From contig JAFGMQ010000022.1 of assembly GCA_016927455.1 (NCBI GenBank), forward strand, positions 1-45,973: 45,973 nucleotides of DNA, given 5' to 3'. Under the pieces are notes generated by a model that saw only the letters and a program-made list of their open reading frames with translations, did not search any database and was not told the origin of the DNA. The DNA is from Deltaproteobacteria bacterium (GTDB lineage: Bacteria > Desulfobacterota > DSM-4660 > Desulfatiglandales > Desulfatiglandaceae). A program made the translations under genes and the position numbers. Positions 35,509 through 44,580 of the stretch are shown piece by piece (the first letter of the stretch is position 1; each line of letters starts with the position of its first letter).

Positions 35509-36765
35509 ATGCATCATTTCCATTACATAGACAACGATCTCTATTGTGAAGAGACATCTGTATCAGAAATTGCACAGAAAGTATGTACGCCTTTCTACCT
35601 CTATTCATATGCCACACTTCATCAACACTTCAGGGTATTTGACGATGCATTCGGTCATTTAAAACACCTGACGTGCTTTTCCATGAAATCAAACTCAAAC
35701 CTTGCTGTAGTGAGACTTTTTGCTCTTGAAGGAGGAGGGGTCGATATTGTGTCCGGCGGAGAGCTCTATAGGGCCCTCAAAGTCGGTGTCGATCCGAAAA
35801 AGATTGTGTACTCCGGGGTTGGAAAAAAGACGGAAGATATTGAATATGCCCTGACATCGGGCATCCTCATGTTTAACGCCGAATCTCCGCAGGAAATACT
35901 GAAGTTGAACGAGGTGGCAGGCAGGCTCGGTAAGAAGGCAAATCTGGCATTAAGAGTCAATCCCGATGTTGATCCAATAACACATCCCTATATTTCGACA
36001 GGTCTTAAGCAAAATAAGTTTGGGATTGATATAAATGAGGCGTTGGAACAATATATCATAGCTAAAAACCTGAAAAACCTTGATGTACGAGGAGTGGCAT
36101 GCCACATTGGATCCCAGCTGACACAGGTCAGTCCCTTTGTTGATACGATAGAGAAATTAAAAGGATTGATTAACAGTCTGGAAGGATCCGGAATCCGCAT
36201 TGATTATCTGGATCTGGGAGGCGGTCTCGGCATAACCTATGATACGGAGGCTCCTCCCCTCCCAAGGGAATATGCTGCGGCCGTTCATGACGTCCTCGGA
36301 GCAACTGATCTGACCCTGATACTCGAACCGGGCCGTGTGATAATGGGAAACGCGGGGATATTGGTCACAAGGGTTCTCTATACAAAGACAACAAATGACA
36401 GGACTTTTTTCATTGTGGATGCAGGAATGAATGATCTGATAAGGCCAAGCCTTTACAATTCATTTCACGCCATTCAGCCTGTAAGGCTTTCCGGACGGAG
36501 CAAAGTCACAGCGGATATTGTCGGGCCCATATGCGAATCAGGGGATTTCTTTGCAAGAGAAAGGGAGACAACTGTCTTTGAGCCTGGAGAGCTTCTGGCA
36601 GTTATGAGCGCCGGCGCCTATTGTTACAGCATGTCATCCAATTATAATTCAAGACCGAGGGCCTGCGAAGTCATGGCAAAGGGTAACCGTTATTATGTTA
36701 TAAGGGCCAGAGAGACCTATGAAGACCTTGTAAGAGGAGAATCAATTCCTGATTTCATGTTATAG
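35509..36765 (+). CDS. lysA: Diaminopimelate decarboxylase
   Basis: A 418-aa fold-III PLP enzyme that decarboxylates meso-diaminopimelate to lysine. The PLP lysine is K60 in CFSMKSNSNLA (the usual form is AVKAN). GGGVDIVSGGELYRA, HIGSQLTQ and LDLGGGLG follow the family order. CESGDFFA near residue 345 supplies the active-site Cys from the partner subunit. A weak ribosome site precedes the ATG. First of the lys/dap run, 21 nt before dapF. Confidence 0.95.
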   Translation: MHHFHYIDNDLYCEETSVSEIAQKVCTPFYLYSYATLHQHFRVFDDAFGHLKHLTCFSMKSNSNLAVVRLFALEGGGVDIVSGGELYRALKVGVDPKKIVYSGVGKKTEDIEYALTSGILMFNAESPQEILKLNEVAGRLGKKANLALRVNPDVDPITHPYISTGLKQNKFGIDINEALEQYIIAKNLKNLDVRGVACHIGSQLTQVSPFVDTIEKLKGLINSLEGSGIRIDYLDLGGGLGITYDTEAPPLPREYAAAVHDVLGATDLTLILEPGRVIMGNAGILVTRVLYTKTTNDRTFFIVDAGMNDLIRPSLYNSFHAIQPVRLSGRSKVTADIVGPICESGDFFARERETTVFEPGELLAVMSAGAYCYSMSSNYNSRPRACEVMAKGNRYYVIRARETYEDLVRGESIPDFML

Positions 36766-36786
36766 ATCGGGAGGTTATGATAAGAG

Positions 36787-37617
36787 ATGGAAGGCATTGA
36801 ATTCTGGAAGATGAACGGTACCGGAAATGATTTTATAATTATTGACAACAGGCGCGGTCTTATACATGAAAATGACATGGGATACTTTGTAAAAAGGGCC
36901 TGTCGCCGAAGGGAATCAATAGGCGCGGATGGTGTTATTTTTGTTTTAAAATCAAGGGATTACGATTTTCGCTGGAGATACTTCAATGCAGACGGAGGAG
37001 AGGCTGAGATGTGCGGAAACGGTGGACGGTGCGTCTCACGTTTCGCCTTTTTGAAGGGCATTGCAGGATCGAAAATGGTATCCGAAACTATGGCAGGACA
37101 TATCCCGGCGGAAGTCAACGGCAGGATAGTGAAGATTCTTATGCCTCCGGCCAGGGGTTTCGCAAGAGATTTAAAAATTGAACATAAGAAGGGCTGGAAA
37201 AGCATTGATTTTATAAATACCGGAGTTCCGCATGCAGTAGTCCAGGTCGAAGAACTGGCGGATTACCCTGTAAAGGAGCATGGGAGTTTCATCAGGCACC
37301 ACAGCCTTCTTTCACCTCAGGGAGCAAACGCAAATTTTATGAAGATAAATGCGCCTGGTCAACTTGAGATAAGGACCTATGAAAGGGGTGTTGAAGATGA
37401 GACGCTGGCCTGTGGAACCGGGTCAATTGCATGCGCCCTTGTATCCTCTCTAAGGGGAATGACGGATTCACCTGTGAAAGTAAGGACCAGAAGCGGTGAA
37501 GACCTGACTATTTACTTCAAAAGAAATAAAGACTTTGAAGGAGGATTTGAGGAAATCTGGCTGGAGGGAAATACATCTTTTATCTACCAGGGTCAACTTA
37601 ACAGGGAGGCTTTATAG
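36787..37617 (+). CDS. dapF: Diaminopimelate epimerase
   Basis: A 276-aa PLP-independent racemase that makes meso-diaminopimelate from the LL form. The two catalytic cysteines are C76 (MCGNGGRC) and C209 (ACGTGSIACAL), and MNGTGNDF is the N-terminal signature. It links the LL-product of DapL to LysA and to peptidoglycan synthesis. GGGAGG lies 12 nt before the ATG, which is rather far. Confidence 0.95.
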   Translation: MEGIEFWKMNGTGNDFIIIDNRRGLIHENDMGYFVKRACRRRESIGADGVIFVLKSRDYDFRWRYFNADGGEAEMCGNGGRCVSRFAFLKGIAGSKMVSETMAGHIPAEVNGRIVKILMPPARGFARDLKIEHKKGWKSIDFINTGVPHAVVQVEELADYPVKEHGSFIRHHSLLSPQGANANFMKINAPGQLEIRTYERGVEDETLACGTGSIACALVSSLRGMTDSPVKVRTRSGEDLTIYFKRNKDFEGGFEEIWLEGNTSFIYQGQLNREAL

Positions 37618-37629
37618 TTCTTAATTCTT

Positions 37630-37686
37630 CGCAGAAAGGTTATCCTTCTGCGGGGCCGGGCCAATAACCTGTAACGTATGCCCGGC
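37630..37686 (+). terminator. Two hairpins in the dapF-dapA gap
   Basis: CGCAGAA/TTCTGCG (37630-37636 with 37646-37652) and GCCGGGC/GCCCGGC (37655-37661 with 37680-37686) follow the dapF stop. Neither has a proper T tract. They may slow or process the message; a new promoter for dapA in the remaining 130 nt is possible but not evident. Confidence 0.35.
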
Positions 37687-37818
37687 CTGTTGAACTTTTC
37701 AAAAAGAAGTGATCAATGGTAGTAATGAAAATGCTGGTTTGATTGTGAATCGTTCCGGTGTTATAAACTGACATCGACGGATTTTCAGGACAGCTTAATT
37801 AAAAAAAGGGGGCTGATT

Positions 37819-38691
37819 ATGTTTAAGGGATCCATTGTTGCCATAGTTACTCCATTTAAAGAAGGAGTATTTGATGAGGATGCGTACCGCGATCTGATAG
37901 AGTTTCAGATTGAAAACGGTACCAGTGCCATTGTTCCCTGCGGTACAACCGGCGAATCCGCTACCCTCAGCGTGGAGGAACACAACAAAGTCATCAGGGT
38001 TGCCATAGATGCGGTAAAAGGAAGGGCCCCAGTGATAGCCGGAACCGGAGGGAACAGCACCAGTGAAGCCATTGATCTGACAAAACATGCAAAAGAGGCC
38101 GGAGCGGATGCTACACTTCAGGTTACCCCTTATTACAACAAACCGACTCAGGAAGGCCTGTTCCAGCATTATAAGGCTATTGCTGAAGCCGTTGCGCTTC
38201 CACAGGTTCTGTATAATGTGCCTGGCAGAACAGGAGTCAATATGCTGCCGGAAACTGTTGCAAGGCTTGCAGAGTTCCCTGAAATCCATGCAATTAAAGA
38301 GGCATCCGGCAATCTTGAACAGATGGCGGAGATCATCAACCTCGCCGGGGATAAGATTACCCTGCTTTCAGGTGATGACAATATAACCCTGCCGGTTCTT
38401 TCCATAGGCGGAAAGGGGGTCGTGTCAGTAGTTGCCAATATTGTCCCGAGGGATGTGGCTGATATGGTGAATGCCTGGGAAAAAGGAGATATTGAAAAGA
38501 CAAGGGAAATCTACTATAAACTCCTTCCGCTGTGCAGGGCCATGTTTTACGAAACAAATCCCATACCTGTAAAGACTTCGGCTTCACTTATGGGGAAAAT
38601 CAGGCTTGAATTCAGGCTCCCCCTTGTACCTATGTCAAGCGCCAATCTCGAAAGACTGAAGAATGCCCTTGGAGACTATGGATTGATATAA
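37819..38691 (+). CDS. dapA: 4-hydroxy-tetrahydrodipicolinate synthase
   Basis: A 290-aa TIM-barrel aldolase that condenses pyruvate and aspartate semialdehyde, the first committed step to lysine and diaminopimelate. Schiff-base lysine K160 (AIKEASGN), Y132 (LYNVPGRTG) and the TTGES loop (43-47) are all present. GGGGG lies 6 nt before the ATG. It is separated from dapF by about 200 nt containing hairpins, so it may head its own subunit of the cluster. Confidence 0.96.
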   Translation: MFKGSIVAIVTPFKEGVFDEDAYRDLIEFQIENGTSAIVPCGTTGESATLSVEEHNKVIRVAIDAVKGRAPVIAGTGGNSTSEAIDLTKHAKEAGADATLQVTPYYNKPTQEGLFQHYKAIAEAVALPQVLYNVPGRTGVNMLPETVARLAEFPEIHAIKEASGNLEQMAEIINLAGDKITLLSGDDNITLPVLSIGGKGVVSVVANIVPRDVADMVNAWEKGDIEKTREIYYKLLPLCRAMFYETNPIPVKTSASLMGKIRLEFRLPLVPMSSANLERLKNALGDYGLI

Positions 38692-38738
38692 TTCGTATTT
38701 TGATCTCAAATTCAACTCGTCGATGTGGAGAGACAACA

Positions 38739-39545
38739 ATGATCAGAGCTATTGTAGCCGGTGCTGCAGGCCGAATGGGGAAACGCATAATTCAGATGAT
38801 CAGCGATGATAATGAGGTATCCCTTGCCGGTGCCTTTGAGCGGCCGGACAGTACTGAAATTGACAGAGATGCAGGGGAAGTGGCCGGTGCCGGAAATATG
38901 GGTGTAGCAATATCAGGTTCCCTGAACGAGGTGGCTGATAAAGGAGATGTAATAATCGATTTTACGAATCCCCAAACAACATTGATCAATATGCGTTCGG
39001 CCGTTTCATGCGGGTTGGCCATGGTGATAGGCACAACCGGCATGAGCGGGGACATGCTCGAGGAGATAAAAGAACGTGCATCAGGGATAAGATGTGTTAT
39101 GGCCCCTAACATGAGCGTGGGTGTAAATGTTATGTTCAGGATAGCCCGTGAAATGGCATCAATCCTTGGCAGCGACTATGACATGGAGATCCTTGAGACC
39201 CATCACCGCCTTAAAAAAGATGCCCCTAGCGGAACAGCTCTCCGCCTGGCTGAGGTGCTTGCCCGGGCTGTCGGGCGTGATATTGAAAAAGTCGGGGTCT
39301 ATCAGAGAAAGGGGAATATCGGGGAAAGAACAGATGAAGAGATCGGAATACAATCCTGGCGTGCCGGAGACATTACAGGCGAACATACCGTAATGTTCGG
39401 AGGGATTGGTGAAAGGCTTGAACTGACGCATCGTGCACACAACAGGGACAATTTTGCAAGGGGCGCCGTAAGGGCTGCGAAGTGGTTAATGAGCCAGCCG
39501 AACGGGCTCTATGATATGCAGGATGTCTTGGGGTTAAGGCATTAG
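38739..39545 (+). CDS. dapB: 4-hydroxy-tetrahydrodipicolinate reductase
   Basis: A 268-aa NAD(P)H-dependent reductase acting after DapA. The N-terminal nucleotide motif is AGAAGRMG. ETHHRLKKDAPSGTALRLAE carries the catalytic His pair and Lys. APNMSVGVNVMF is conserved. ATG at 38739 follows GGAG at 8 nt; the in-frame ATG at 38700 adds 13 residues without similarity. Gap to dapA 47 nt. Confidence 0.95.
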   Translation: MIRAIVAGAAGRMGKRIIQMISDDNEVSLAGAFERPDSTEIDRDAGEVAGAGNMGVAISGSLNEVADKGDVIIDFTNPQTTLINMRSAVSCGLAMVIGTTGMSGDMLEEIKERASGIRCVMAPNMSVGVNVMFRIAREMASILGSDYDMEILETHHRLKKDAPSGTALRLAEVLARAVGRDIEKVGVYQRKGNIGERTDEEIGIQSWRAGDITGEHTVMFGGIGERLELTHRAHNRDNFARGAVRAAKWLMSQPNGLYDMQDVLGLRH

Positions 39546-39658
39546 AAAGTATTCCCCCTGGTAGGGATACTGAAGATTCAAATCTGGAGCGTTACAAGAA
39601 GACTGTTTAAGCGTCATGCGCGGGCTATCTTTAGAGATCATTATTTAATGAGGTTAAA

Positions 39659-40828
39659 ATGAATATATTTGAAAAATCAGAAAGATTAGGCAAGCTTCCC
39701 CCTTATCTTTTCAAGGAGATTGACAGAAAGAAGACTGAAGCCCTGTCGCGGGGAGTAGATATTATTGATCTGGGCGTTGGAGATCCTGATCTTCCCACGC
39801 CCTCGCATATTGTTGAAGCGATGAAAAATGCGCTTAATGATCCGGCAAGCCATGGTTACCCTTTATATTCAGGAATGGCCAGCTTCAAGGAAGCTGTGGC
39901 CGCATGGTACAGGAAGAGATTCGGTGTGGATATTGATCCTGAGGAAGAAGTATGCTGTCTGATTGGAAGTAAAGAGGGTATTGCTCACTATCCGTTAGCC
40001 TTTATTAACCCGGGAGACATTGCCCTGATCCCGTCACCCGCCTATCCAGTGTATAACATTGCCACAATCTTCGCAGGCGGAGAATCATTTTTCATGCCGC
40101 TTCTGAGTAAAAACAGGTTCCTGCCTGATCTGGATGCCATCCCGGAGGGAATAGCTGAAAAGGCCCGGATCATGTTTATCAATTATCCCAATAATCCGAC
40201 CTCCGCTGTAGCTGACCTGGCATTTTTCAGCCGGGTCGTGGAATTTGCACATAAGCATCGGATTGCCGTATGCCACGATGCCGCCTATACTGAGATGGCT
40301 TTTGATGGTTACCAGCCCCCAGGCTTTTTGCAGGTTCAGGGGGCCAAGGATGTGGGTCTGGAATTTCATTCTCTTTCCAAGACATACAGCATGAGTGGCT
40401 GGCGGATAGGCTTTGCCGTGGGCAACAGGGAAGCCATACAAGGTCTGGGCGCAATCAAGAGCAATATCGACTCCGGCGTCTTCAAGGCCATACAGTCAGC
40501 TGCAGTTGCCGCCCTTAAGGGAGATCAATCCAGTGTGACAGATATGGGGGATGTATACTGCACGCGACGGGATATAGTGGTTAAAGGCCTTAAAGACTTG
40601 GGTTTTGAAGTTGAATCCCCTAAGGCAACATTTTATCTCTGGGTCAAAACCCCTGAAGGCTATGCCTCAGCCCGGTTTGCGTCACGTTTGCTTGAAGAAT
40701 CAGGTCTTGTGGTAACACCGGGAAACGGTTTTGGAGAGCCAGGGGAGGGCTTTTTTCGTATTGCGCTTACACAGGGCGTTGAAAGGCTTTCAGAGGCAAT
40801 AAGTAGGCTGGGCAAAATGAAATTTTAG
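39659..40828 (+). CDS. dapL: LL-diaminopimelate aminotransferase
   Basis: A 389-aa class-I PLP aminotransferase that converts tetrahydrodipicolinate straight to LL-diaminopimelate, bypassing the acylated dapC/D/E steps. PLP lysine K241 is in HSLSKTYSMSGWRIGFAVG, INYPNNPT is the Asn/Pro signature, and the N terminus RLGKLPPYLFKEIDRKK is typical of the DapL type. Immediate neighbourhood with dapA, dapB, dapF and lysA makes this assignment much better than a general aspartate or alanine aminotransferase. GAGG precedes the ATG. Confidence 0.9.
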   Translation: MNIFEKSERLGKLPPYLFKEIDRKKTEALSRGVDIIDLGVGDPDLPTPSHIVEAMKNALNDPASHGYPLYSGMASFKEAVAAWYRKRFGVDIDPEEEVCCLIGSKEGIAHYPLAFINPGDIALIPSPAYPVYNIATIFAGGESFFMPLLSKNRFLPDLDAIPEGIAEKARIMFINYPNNPTSAVADLAFFSRVVEFAHKHRIAVCHDAAYTEMAFDGYQPPGFLQVQGAKDVGLEFHSLSKTYSMSGWRIGFAVGNREAIQGLGAIKSNIDSGVFKAIQSAAVAALKGDQSSVTDMGDVYCTRRDIVVKGLKDLGFEVESPKATFYLWVKTPEGYASARFASRLLEESGLVVTPGNGFGEPGEGFFRIALTQGVERLSEAISRLGKMKF

Positions 40829-40848
40829 GTTGCCGACGAGCCCCTGTA

Positions 40849-41346
40849 ATGATAAAAACCGCTTATATAAGCATCGGCTCAAATCTTGGGGACAAGCTGG
40901 GGAACTGCACAAAAGCAGCTGACCTTATTGACCGGATTCCCTGCTGCAAAGTCATGGCAAAATCAGATTTTTACAGAACTGAGCCAGTGGAAATGGAATC
41001 CTCTGAATGGTTTGTAAATGTGGTCATATCTTTGTCGGTTCAACTTTCCGCCCATGATCTGTTAAAAAGCCTTCTGCAGATTGAGACTGCTTTGGGAAGA
41101 GAAAGGGGTAAGATTTGCGCTCCACGAACTATTGATCTGGATATTCTGATCTTTGGACAGGATATTATTGATGAAAGGGGATTGACTGTTCCTCATCCTC
41201 TTATGCACTTGAGAAGGTTTGTCCTCATACCAATTGCTCAACTGGACCCTGATTTAAATCACCCCGTCATTGGTGAGACCATGGCCGAATTGCTGGAAAA
41301 AGTCCCCGAAAACGGTCAGGCGGTAATTCCGCTTCGGGAGAGATAG
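40849..41346 (+). CDS. folK: 2-amino-4-hydroxy-6-hydroxymethyldihydropteridine diphosphokinase
   Basis: A 165-aa HPPK, which transfers pyrophosphate from ATP to 6-hydroxymethyl-dihydropterin in folate synthesis. YISIGSNLGDK opens the protein, FYRTEPVEM and ETALGRERG are conserved, and PRTIDLDILIF holds the two Asp that bind magnesium. No folP or folB is adjacent. The stop codon directly abuts the ATG of the next gene. The ribosome site is weak. Confidence 0.93.
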   Translation: MIKTAYISIGSNLGDKLGNCTKAADLIDRIPCCKVMAKSDFYRTEPVEMESSEWFVNVVISLSVQLSAHDLLKSLLQIETALGRERGKICAPRTIDLDILIFGQDIIDERGLTVPHPLMHLRRFVLIPIAQLDPDLNHPVIGETMAELLEKVPENGQAVIPLRER

Positions 41347-41595
41347 ATGTTGAAATTATTAATTATATTTCTGATTGCCTTTTTGCTCTATCGAGTAATA
41401 AGGACCTTCTATGATGCAAACAAAAGTGTCAGAGAACACAGGAAAGATGGCAAGGTAAATGAGATGGTTCAGGATCCGTACTGTAAAGTCTATCTCCCCT
41501 TAAGAGATGCGCATAGAAGAATTATTGGTGAAAAGGAGTATTTTTTCTGCAGCGAAGAATGCGGGGACAAATTTGAGAGAGATATGTTGAGATAA
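41347..41595 (+). CDS. Small membrane-anchored Cys-cluster protein (PP0621-like)
   Basis: An 82-aa protein. One N-terminal membrane helix (about 3-18) is followed by a basic linker and a small YHS/TRASH-like metal site: DPYCKVYLP then FFCSEECGDKF, giving the pattern C-x(n)-C-x3-C. Similar short proteins are annotated PP0621 family, with unknown function. GGGAG lies 6 nt before the ATG, which follows the folK stop with no gap, so translation is coupled. The cytoplasmic site may bind zinc or another metal. Confidence 0.7.
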   Translation: MLKLLIIFLIAFLLYRVIRTFYDANKSVREHRKDGKVNEMVQDPYCKVYLPLRDAHRRIIGEKEYFFCSEECGDKFERDMLR

Positions 41596-41679
41596 CGTTT
41601 TGTTTTATAGAAGACGTTGAGAAGTTCCGGATAACAGGAGATTTTTAACAGTCTATTTCAGCATCAGCTGGGGGGAATT

Positions 41680-42321
41680 ATGAAGTTCTTTATTGATACG
41701 GCAAATATCGAAGAAATAAAAACGGCTAATGAACTTGGAATGGTTGACGGGGTTACTACCAATCCGTCACTGGTTTCAAAGGAGGGCAGGGAATTCAAGG
41801 GACTTATAAAGGAAATATGTGAAATTGTTGATGGACCTGTCAGCGCCGAGGTGTTGAGTGTGGATTCCCAGGGAATGATTCGTGAAGCAAGGGAGCTGGC
41901 CAAACTGGCAGACAATATTGTGGTAAAGATTCCTTTGATAGAAGAAGGATTGAAGGCTGTAAGGATACTCTCCGGGGAGGGCATCAAGGTAAATGTTACC
42001 CTCTGTTTTTCTCCTGTTCAGGCCCTGCTGGCAGCGAAGGCCGGGGCTAGATATATCAGCCCCTTTGTGGGAAGGCTGGACGATATAAGCCACACCGGCA
42101 TGGACCTTGTGGAACAGATAATTGCAATATATGACAATTATGATTTTGAAACCGAAATAATTGTGGCAAGCATCCGAAATCCTGTTCATGTACTTGAGGC
42201 CGGACTTATGGGGGCTGATATAGCAACAATCCCTTTTAATGTCATTCGCCAGCTCATTAAGCATCCTCTTACTGACATAGGTCTTGAGAGATTTCTTGCG
42301 GACTGGAAAAAGCTGGGATAA
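41680..42321 (+). CDS. fsa: Fructose-6-phosphate aldolase / transaldolase-like protein
   Basis: A 213-aa TIM-barrel aldolase of the short transaldolase group. [24 protein letters not shown], the Schiff-base lysine in [19 protein letters not shown] and [10 protein letters not shown] are diagnostic. Enzymes of this size are either fructose-6-phosphate aldolases or true transaldolases, and sequence by eye does not separate them well. It would work in the non-oxidative pentose phosphate pathway. GGGGGG precedes the ATG. Confidence 0.9.
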   Translation: MKFFIDTANIEEIKTANELGMVDGVTTNPSLVSKEGREFKGLIKEICEIVDGPVSAEVLSVDSQGMIREARELAKLADNIVVKIPLIEEGLKAVRILSGEGIKVNVTLCFSPVQALLAAKAGARYISPFVGRLDDISHTGMDLVEQIIAIYDNYDFETEIIVASIRNPVHVLEAGLMGADIATIPFNVIRQLIKHPLTDIGLERFLADWKKLG

Positions 42322-42323
42322 AA

Positions 42324-42917
42324 ATGCCTTCAGTGAAAAAAAGCACCTTCACCGCACTCATATGGCTTGTTTGTTTTATTTTTTGCTGCCCCTGTTCATT
42401 TGCGGATATATACAGTTATGTTGATGAAAACGGAGTACGCCATTTCACTAATATCAAGACTGATGCAAGATACAGAATCTACATGCGAACATCCAGAAAG
42501 CCTCCTTCGGTTTTCATTGAGGAATATGATTACCTGATCAGACAGGCATCGAATCGTTTCGGAGTTGACCCGCTGCTTATAAAGGCTGTGATCAAGGCTG
42601 AATCCGCATTTGACTATAATGCCGTATCAAAGAAGGGTGCACAGGGACTCATGCAGCTTATGCCTGGAACTGCCGGAGATATGCTTGTTGAAAATCCCTT
42701 TGATCCTGAAGAAAATATTTTTGGCGGTACGCGCTACCTCAGTATCCTTTTAAAGCGATTCAACGAAGATAAGAATCTGGCCCTTGCAGCCTATAATGCC
42801 GGGCCTGAAAAAGTTGATTTATACAAAGGGGTACCACCCTTTCCGGAGACGGAGACATTTGTAAAAAGGGTGCTGGGTTATTATCAGACATTCAACAATA
42901 AAAACTATATGAACTAA
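42324..42917 (+). CDS. Lytic transglycosylase with N-terminal DUF4124-like segment
   Basis: A 197-aa exported murein hydrolase. A signal peptide (about 1-27, CCPCSFA-D) is followed by [16 protein letters not shown], a DUF4124-type segment, then a soluble-lytic-transglycosylase domain with catalytic E93 ([20 protein letters not shown]) and [12 protein letters not shown]. It cleaves peptidoglycan to anhydro-muropeptides. Cys residues in the signal could offer a lipobox, but the fit is poor. Starts 2 nt after fsa; 7 nt before pgsA. Confidence 0.9.
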   Translation: MPSVKKSTFTALIWLVCFIFCCPCSFADIYSYVDENGVRHFTNIKTDARYRIYMRTSRKPPSVFIEEYDYLIRQASNRFGVDPLLIKAVIKAESAFDYNAVSKKGAQGLMQLMPGTAGDMLVENPFDPEENIFGGTRYLSILLKRFNEDKNLALAAYNAGPEKVDLYKGVPPFPETETFVKRVLGYYQTFNNKNYMN

Positions 42918-42924
42918 TCTCAAA

Positions 42925-43473
42925 ATGCTGAATTTGCCAAATATAATTACATTCATAAGGCTGATATGCATCCCCCTTGTACTTGTATTCCTGAATTTCC
43001 ATGGAAGATGGGAGGGTTTTCTGGCAGCTCTTTTTTTTGGGCTGGCCTCTATAACTGATATCCTTGATGGTTATTTAGCAAGGAAACTGGGAGCGGTAAC
43101 TGTTCTGGGCAAATTTCTTGATCCTCTGGCAGATAAGCTCCTGATCTCCATGACCATGATAATGCTTATTCCCCTTGGCAGGATACCGGTCTGGGTGGTG
43201 ATTGTGATTATCGGCCGGGAAATGGCTGTGACAGGATTGAGAGGAATTGCGGTAAGCGAAGGCATCGTAATACAGGCAAATTCCCTTGGCAAGTATAAGA
43301 CCATTTTTCAATCAGTTGCTCTGCTGGGCCTCTGCCTACATTATGAATATTTAAGTGTCAATTTCCATGTTGTCGGTATGTTCTTTTTATGGGTGGCACT
43401 GGGTTTGACCTTATGGTCAGGCTGGGATTATTTCTGGCAGTTCAAAAGAGTTTTTTCAGTCCACAAAAAGTAG
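42925..43473 (+). CDS. pgsA: CDP-diacylglycerol-glycerol-3-phosphate 3-phosphatidyltransferase
   Basis: A 182-aa inner-membrane enzyme that makes phosphatidylglycerol phosphate. The CDP-alcohol phosphotransferase motif is complete: DGYLARKLGAVTVLGKFLDP then LADK, with all Asp ligands for the metals. About five or six membrane helices. NLPNIITFIRLICIPLVL is the family N terminus. The related inositol-phosphate enzyme (PgsA1/PIS) has a similar motif; with an inositol synthase in this genome that alternative deserves a thought, but the sequence looks like ordinary PgsA. Last gene of the rightward run. Confidence 0.9.
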   Translation: MLNLPNIITFIRLICIPLVLVFLNFHGRWEGFLAALFFGLASITDILDGYLARKLGAVTVLGKFLDPLADKLLISMTMIMLIPLGRIPVWVVIVIIGREMAVTGLRGIAVSEGIVIQANSLGKYKTIFQSVALLGLCLHYEYLSVNFHVVGMFFLWVALGLTLWSGWDYFWQFKRVFSVHKK

Positions 43474-43552
43474 AACAGTACTGAAAAAATCTGATCCGGC
43501 TTTACCTGCTGTGCTTAAGGTCAGCAGATCTCCACTAAACCATTTATGTAAC

Positions 43553-43774
43553 ATGATGCTCTCGGGTTCCATTGGTGGCGAAGTTTTAATGGTGCGCTTT
43601 CGGATCATCAACGATGTGTAATTTATTTTTTGCCTGGCCTTCCTGTTTTTCCCGCTGACCCTTTACGCCATCCACCCGCCTCGAATGAACAAATTTATTT
43701 CTCTGGGGGCATTCTGCGCCGGAATAGGGGCACTTGCCTTTTTCTTCAATGGCTCCGTTCTTCCTCTGTACTGA
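43553..43774 (+). pseudogene. Possible remnant of a small membrane-protein gene
   Basis: One reading frame begins at two ATGs (43553, 43556), runs 22 codons to a TAA at 43619, and continues open for 50 codons to 43774. The second part is strikingly hydrophobic and protein-like (LAFLFFPLTLYAIHPP, then FISLGAFCAGIGALAFFFNG), with Arg/Asn-Lys between two membrane-like segments. This could be a broken gene. I recognise no family, and hydrophobic frames arise by chance in T-rich DNA. The rest of 43474-43860 shows nothing. Confidence 0.25.
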
Positions 43775-43860
43775 AAAGGACATCAAGACGGATGGCCGGC
43801 AACTGCCTAAATCCACTTTCTATTTGTTAAAAACAAAATATGCCCTGGAATAAAAAACCA

Positions 43861-43900
43861 TTGACAAAAGGTATTTCTATATTACTATTTGGCAATATAG
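43861..43900 (+). promoter_or_regulatory. Candidate ars promoter with overlapping operator
   Basis: TTGACA (43861-43866) and TACTAT (43883-43888) are 16 bp apart. The inverted repeat CTATATT/AATATAG (43877-43883 with 43894-43900) straddles the -10 element, as an ArsR-type repressor site would. The leader to arsC is about 180 nt and shows nothing further. Confidence 0.45.
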
Positions 43901-44077
43901 CTGGCTTCTGCGGATACTTCATGGTGTTATCCGGAGGGTGCAGAACGGGTCTATTGCGAATTTATTTGACCATGGGAAAAGTTCCCTCAACGAACTGAAC
44001 ATGAGATGAAGCCCGGCTCCTTTTTGGCATCATGTATTTGAAGATATTTCTGACCATAATTGAGAGGCAGGCAATAA

Positions 44078-44515
44078 ATGGATAATAGGCTGAAGATATT
44101 ATTCCTTTGTACCGGTAATTCATGCCGGAGCCAGATGGCCGAGGCATGGACGAACACCTTGAAAGGTGATCAATTCAAGGCATTCTCAGCGGGCGTGGAA
44201 CCCAAAAAGATTGATCTGAGGGCGGTCAGGGCAATGGCCGAGTCGGGAATTGATATCTCCATGCAGCAGGCCAAAGATATGAATGCCTTTGGCGATAGTG
44301 AATTTGATTACGTGGTCACACTTTGCGACAACGCAAAAGACTCATGCCCTTTTTTCCCTGCCAGAATAAAACTCCTGCACAGGAGCTTTGATGATCCTCC
44401 ATCCCTTGCCGAGGGTATAACAGATGATCAAAAGGCGATGGCGTATTACAGGCGCGTCAGGGATGAAATAAGGTCTTTTGTTGAGAAAATGCCTGAGGTA
44501 TTGGCTGAAGAATAG
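44078..44515 (+). CDS. arsC: Arsenate reductase, thioredoxin-coupled (LMW phosphatase fold)
   Basis: A 145-aa cytosolic enzyme reducing arsenate to arsenite. The phosphatase loop FLCTGNSCRSQMAE has C11-x5-R17. The resolving pair C83 and C90 in TLCDNAKDSCPFFP matches Cys82/Cys89 of the Staphylococcus-type enzyme, so electrons come from thioredoxin, not glutaredoxin. Plain tyrosine phosphatases lack that pair. Followed 65 nt later by ACR3, which supports arsenic detoxification. Confidence 0.92.
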   Translation: MDNRLKILFLCTGNSCRSQMAEAWTNTLKGDQFKAFSAGVEPKKIDLRAVRAMAESGIDISMQQAKDMNAFGDSEFDYVVTLCDNAKDSCPFFPARIKLLHRSFDDPPSLAEGITDDQKAMAYYRRVRDEIRSFVEKMPEVLAEE

Positions 44516-44580
44516 CAACATGGGTTTTATTCATTTAATCAGAACTTTAGCTCTTCATAGTATACAGGAGGGATAATATC

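Noticed and set aside
43630-43830. 66-codon plus-strand frame (PGLPVFPADPLRHPP...)
   Set aside because: It is a shifted frame of the more plausible hydrophobic frame at the same place, Pro/Arg rich and without a ribosome site.
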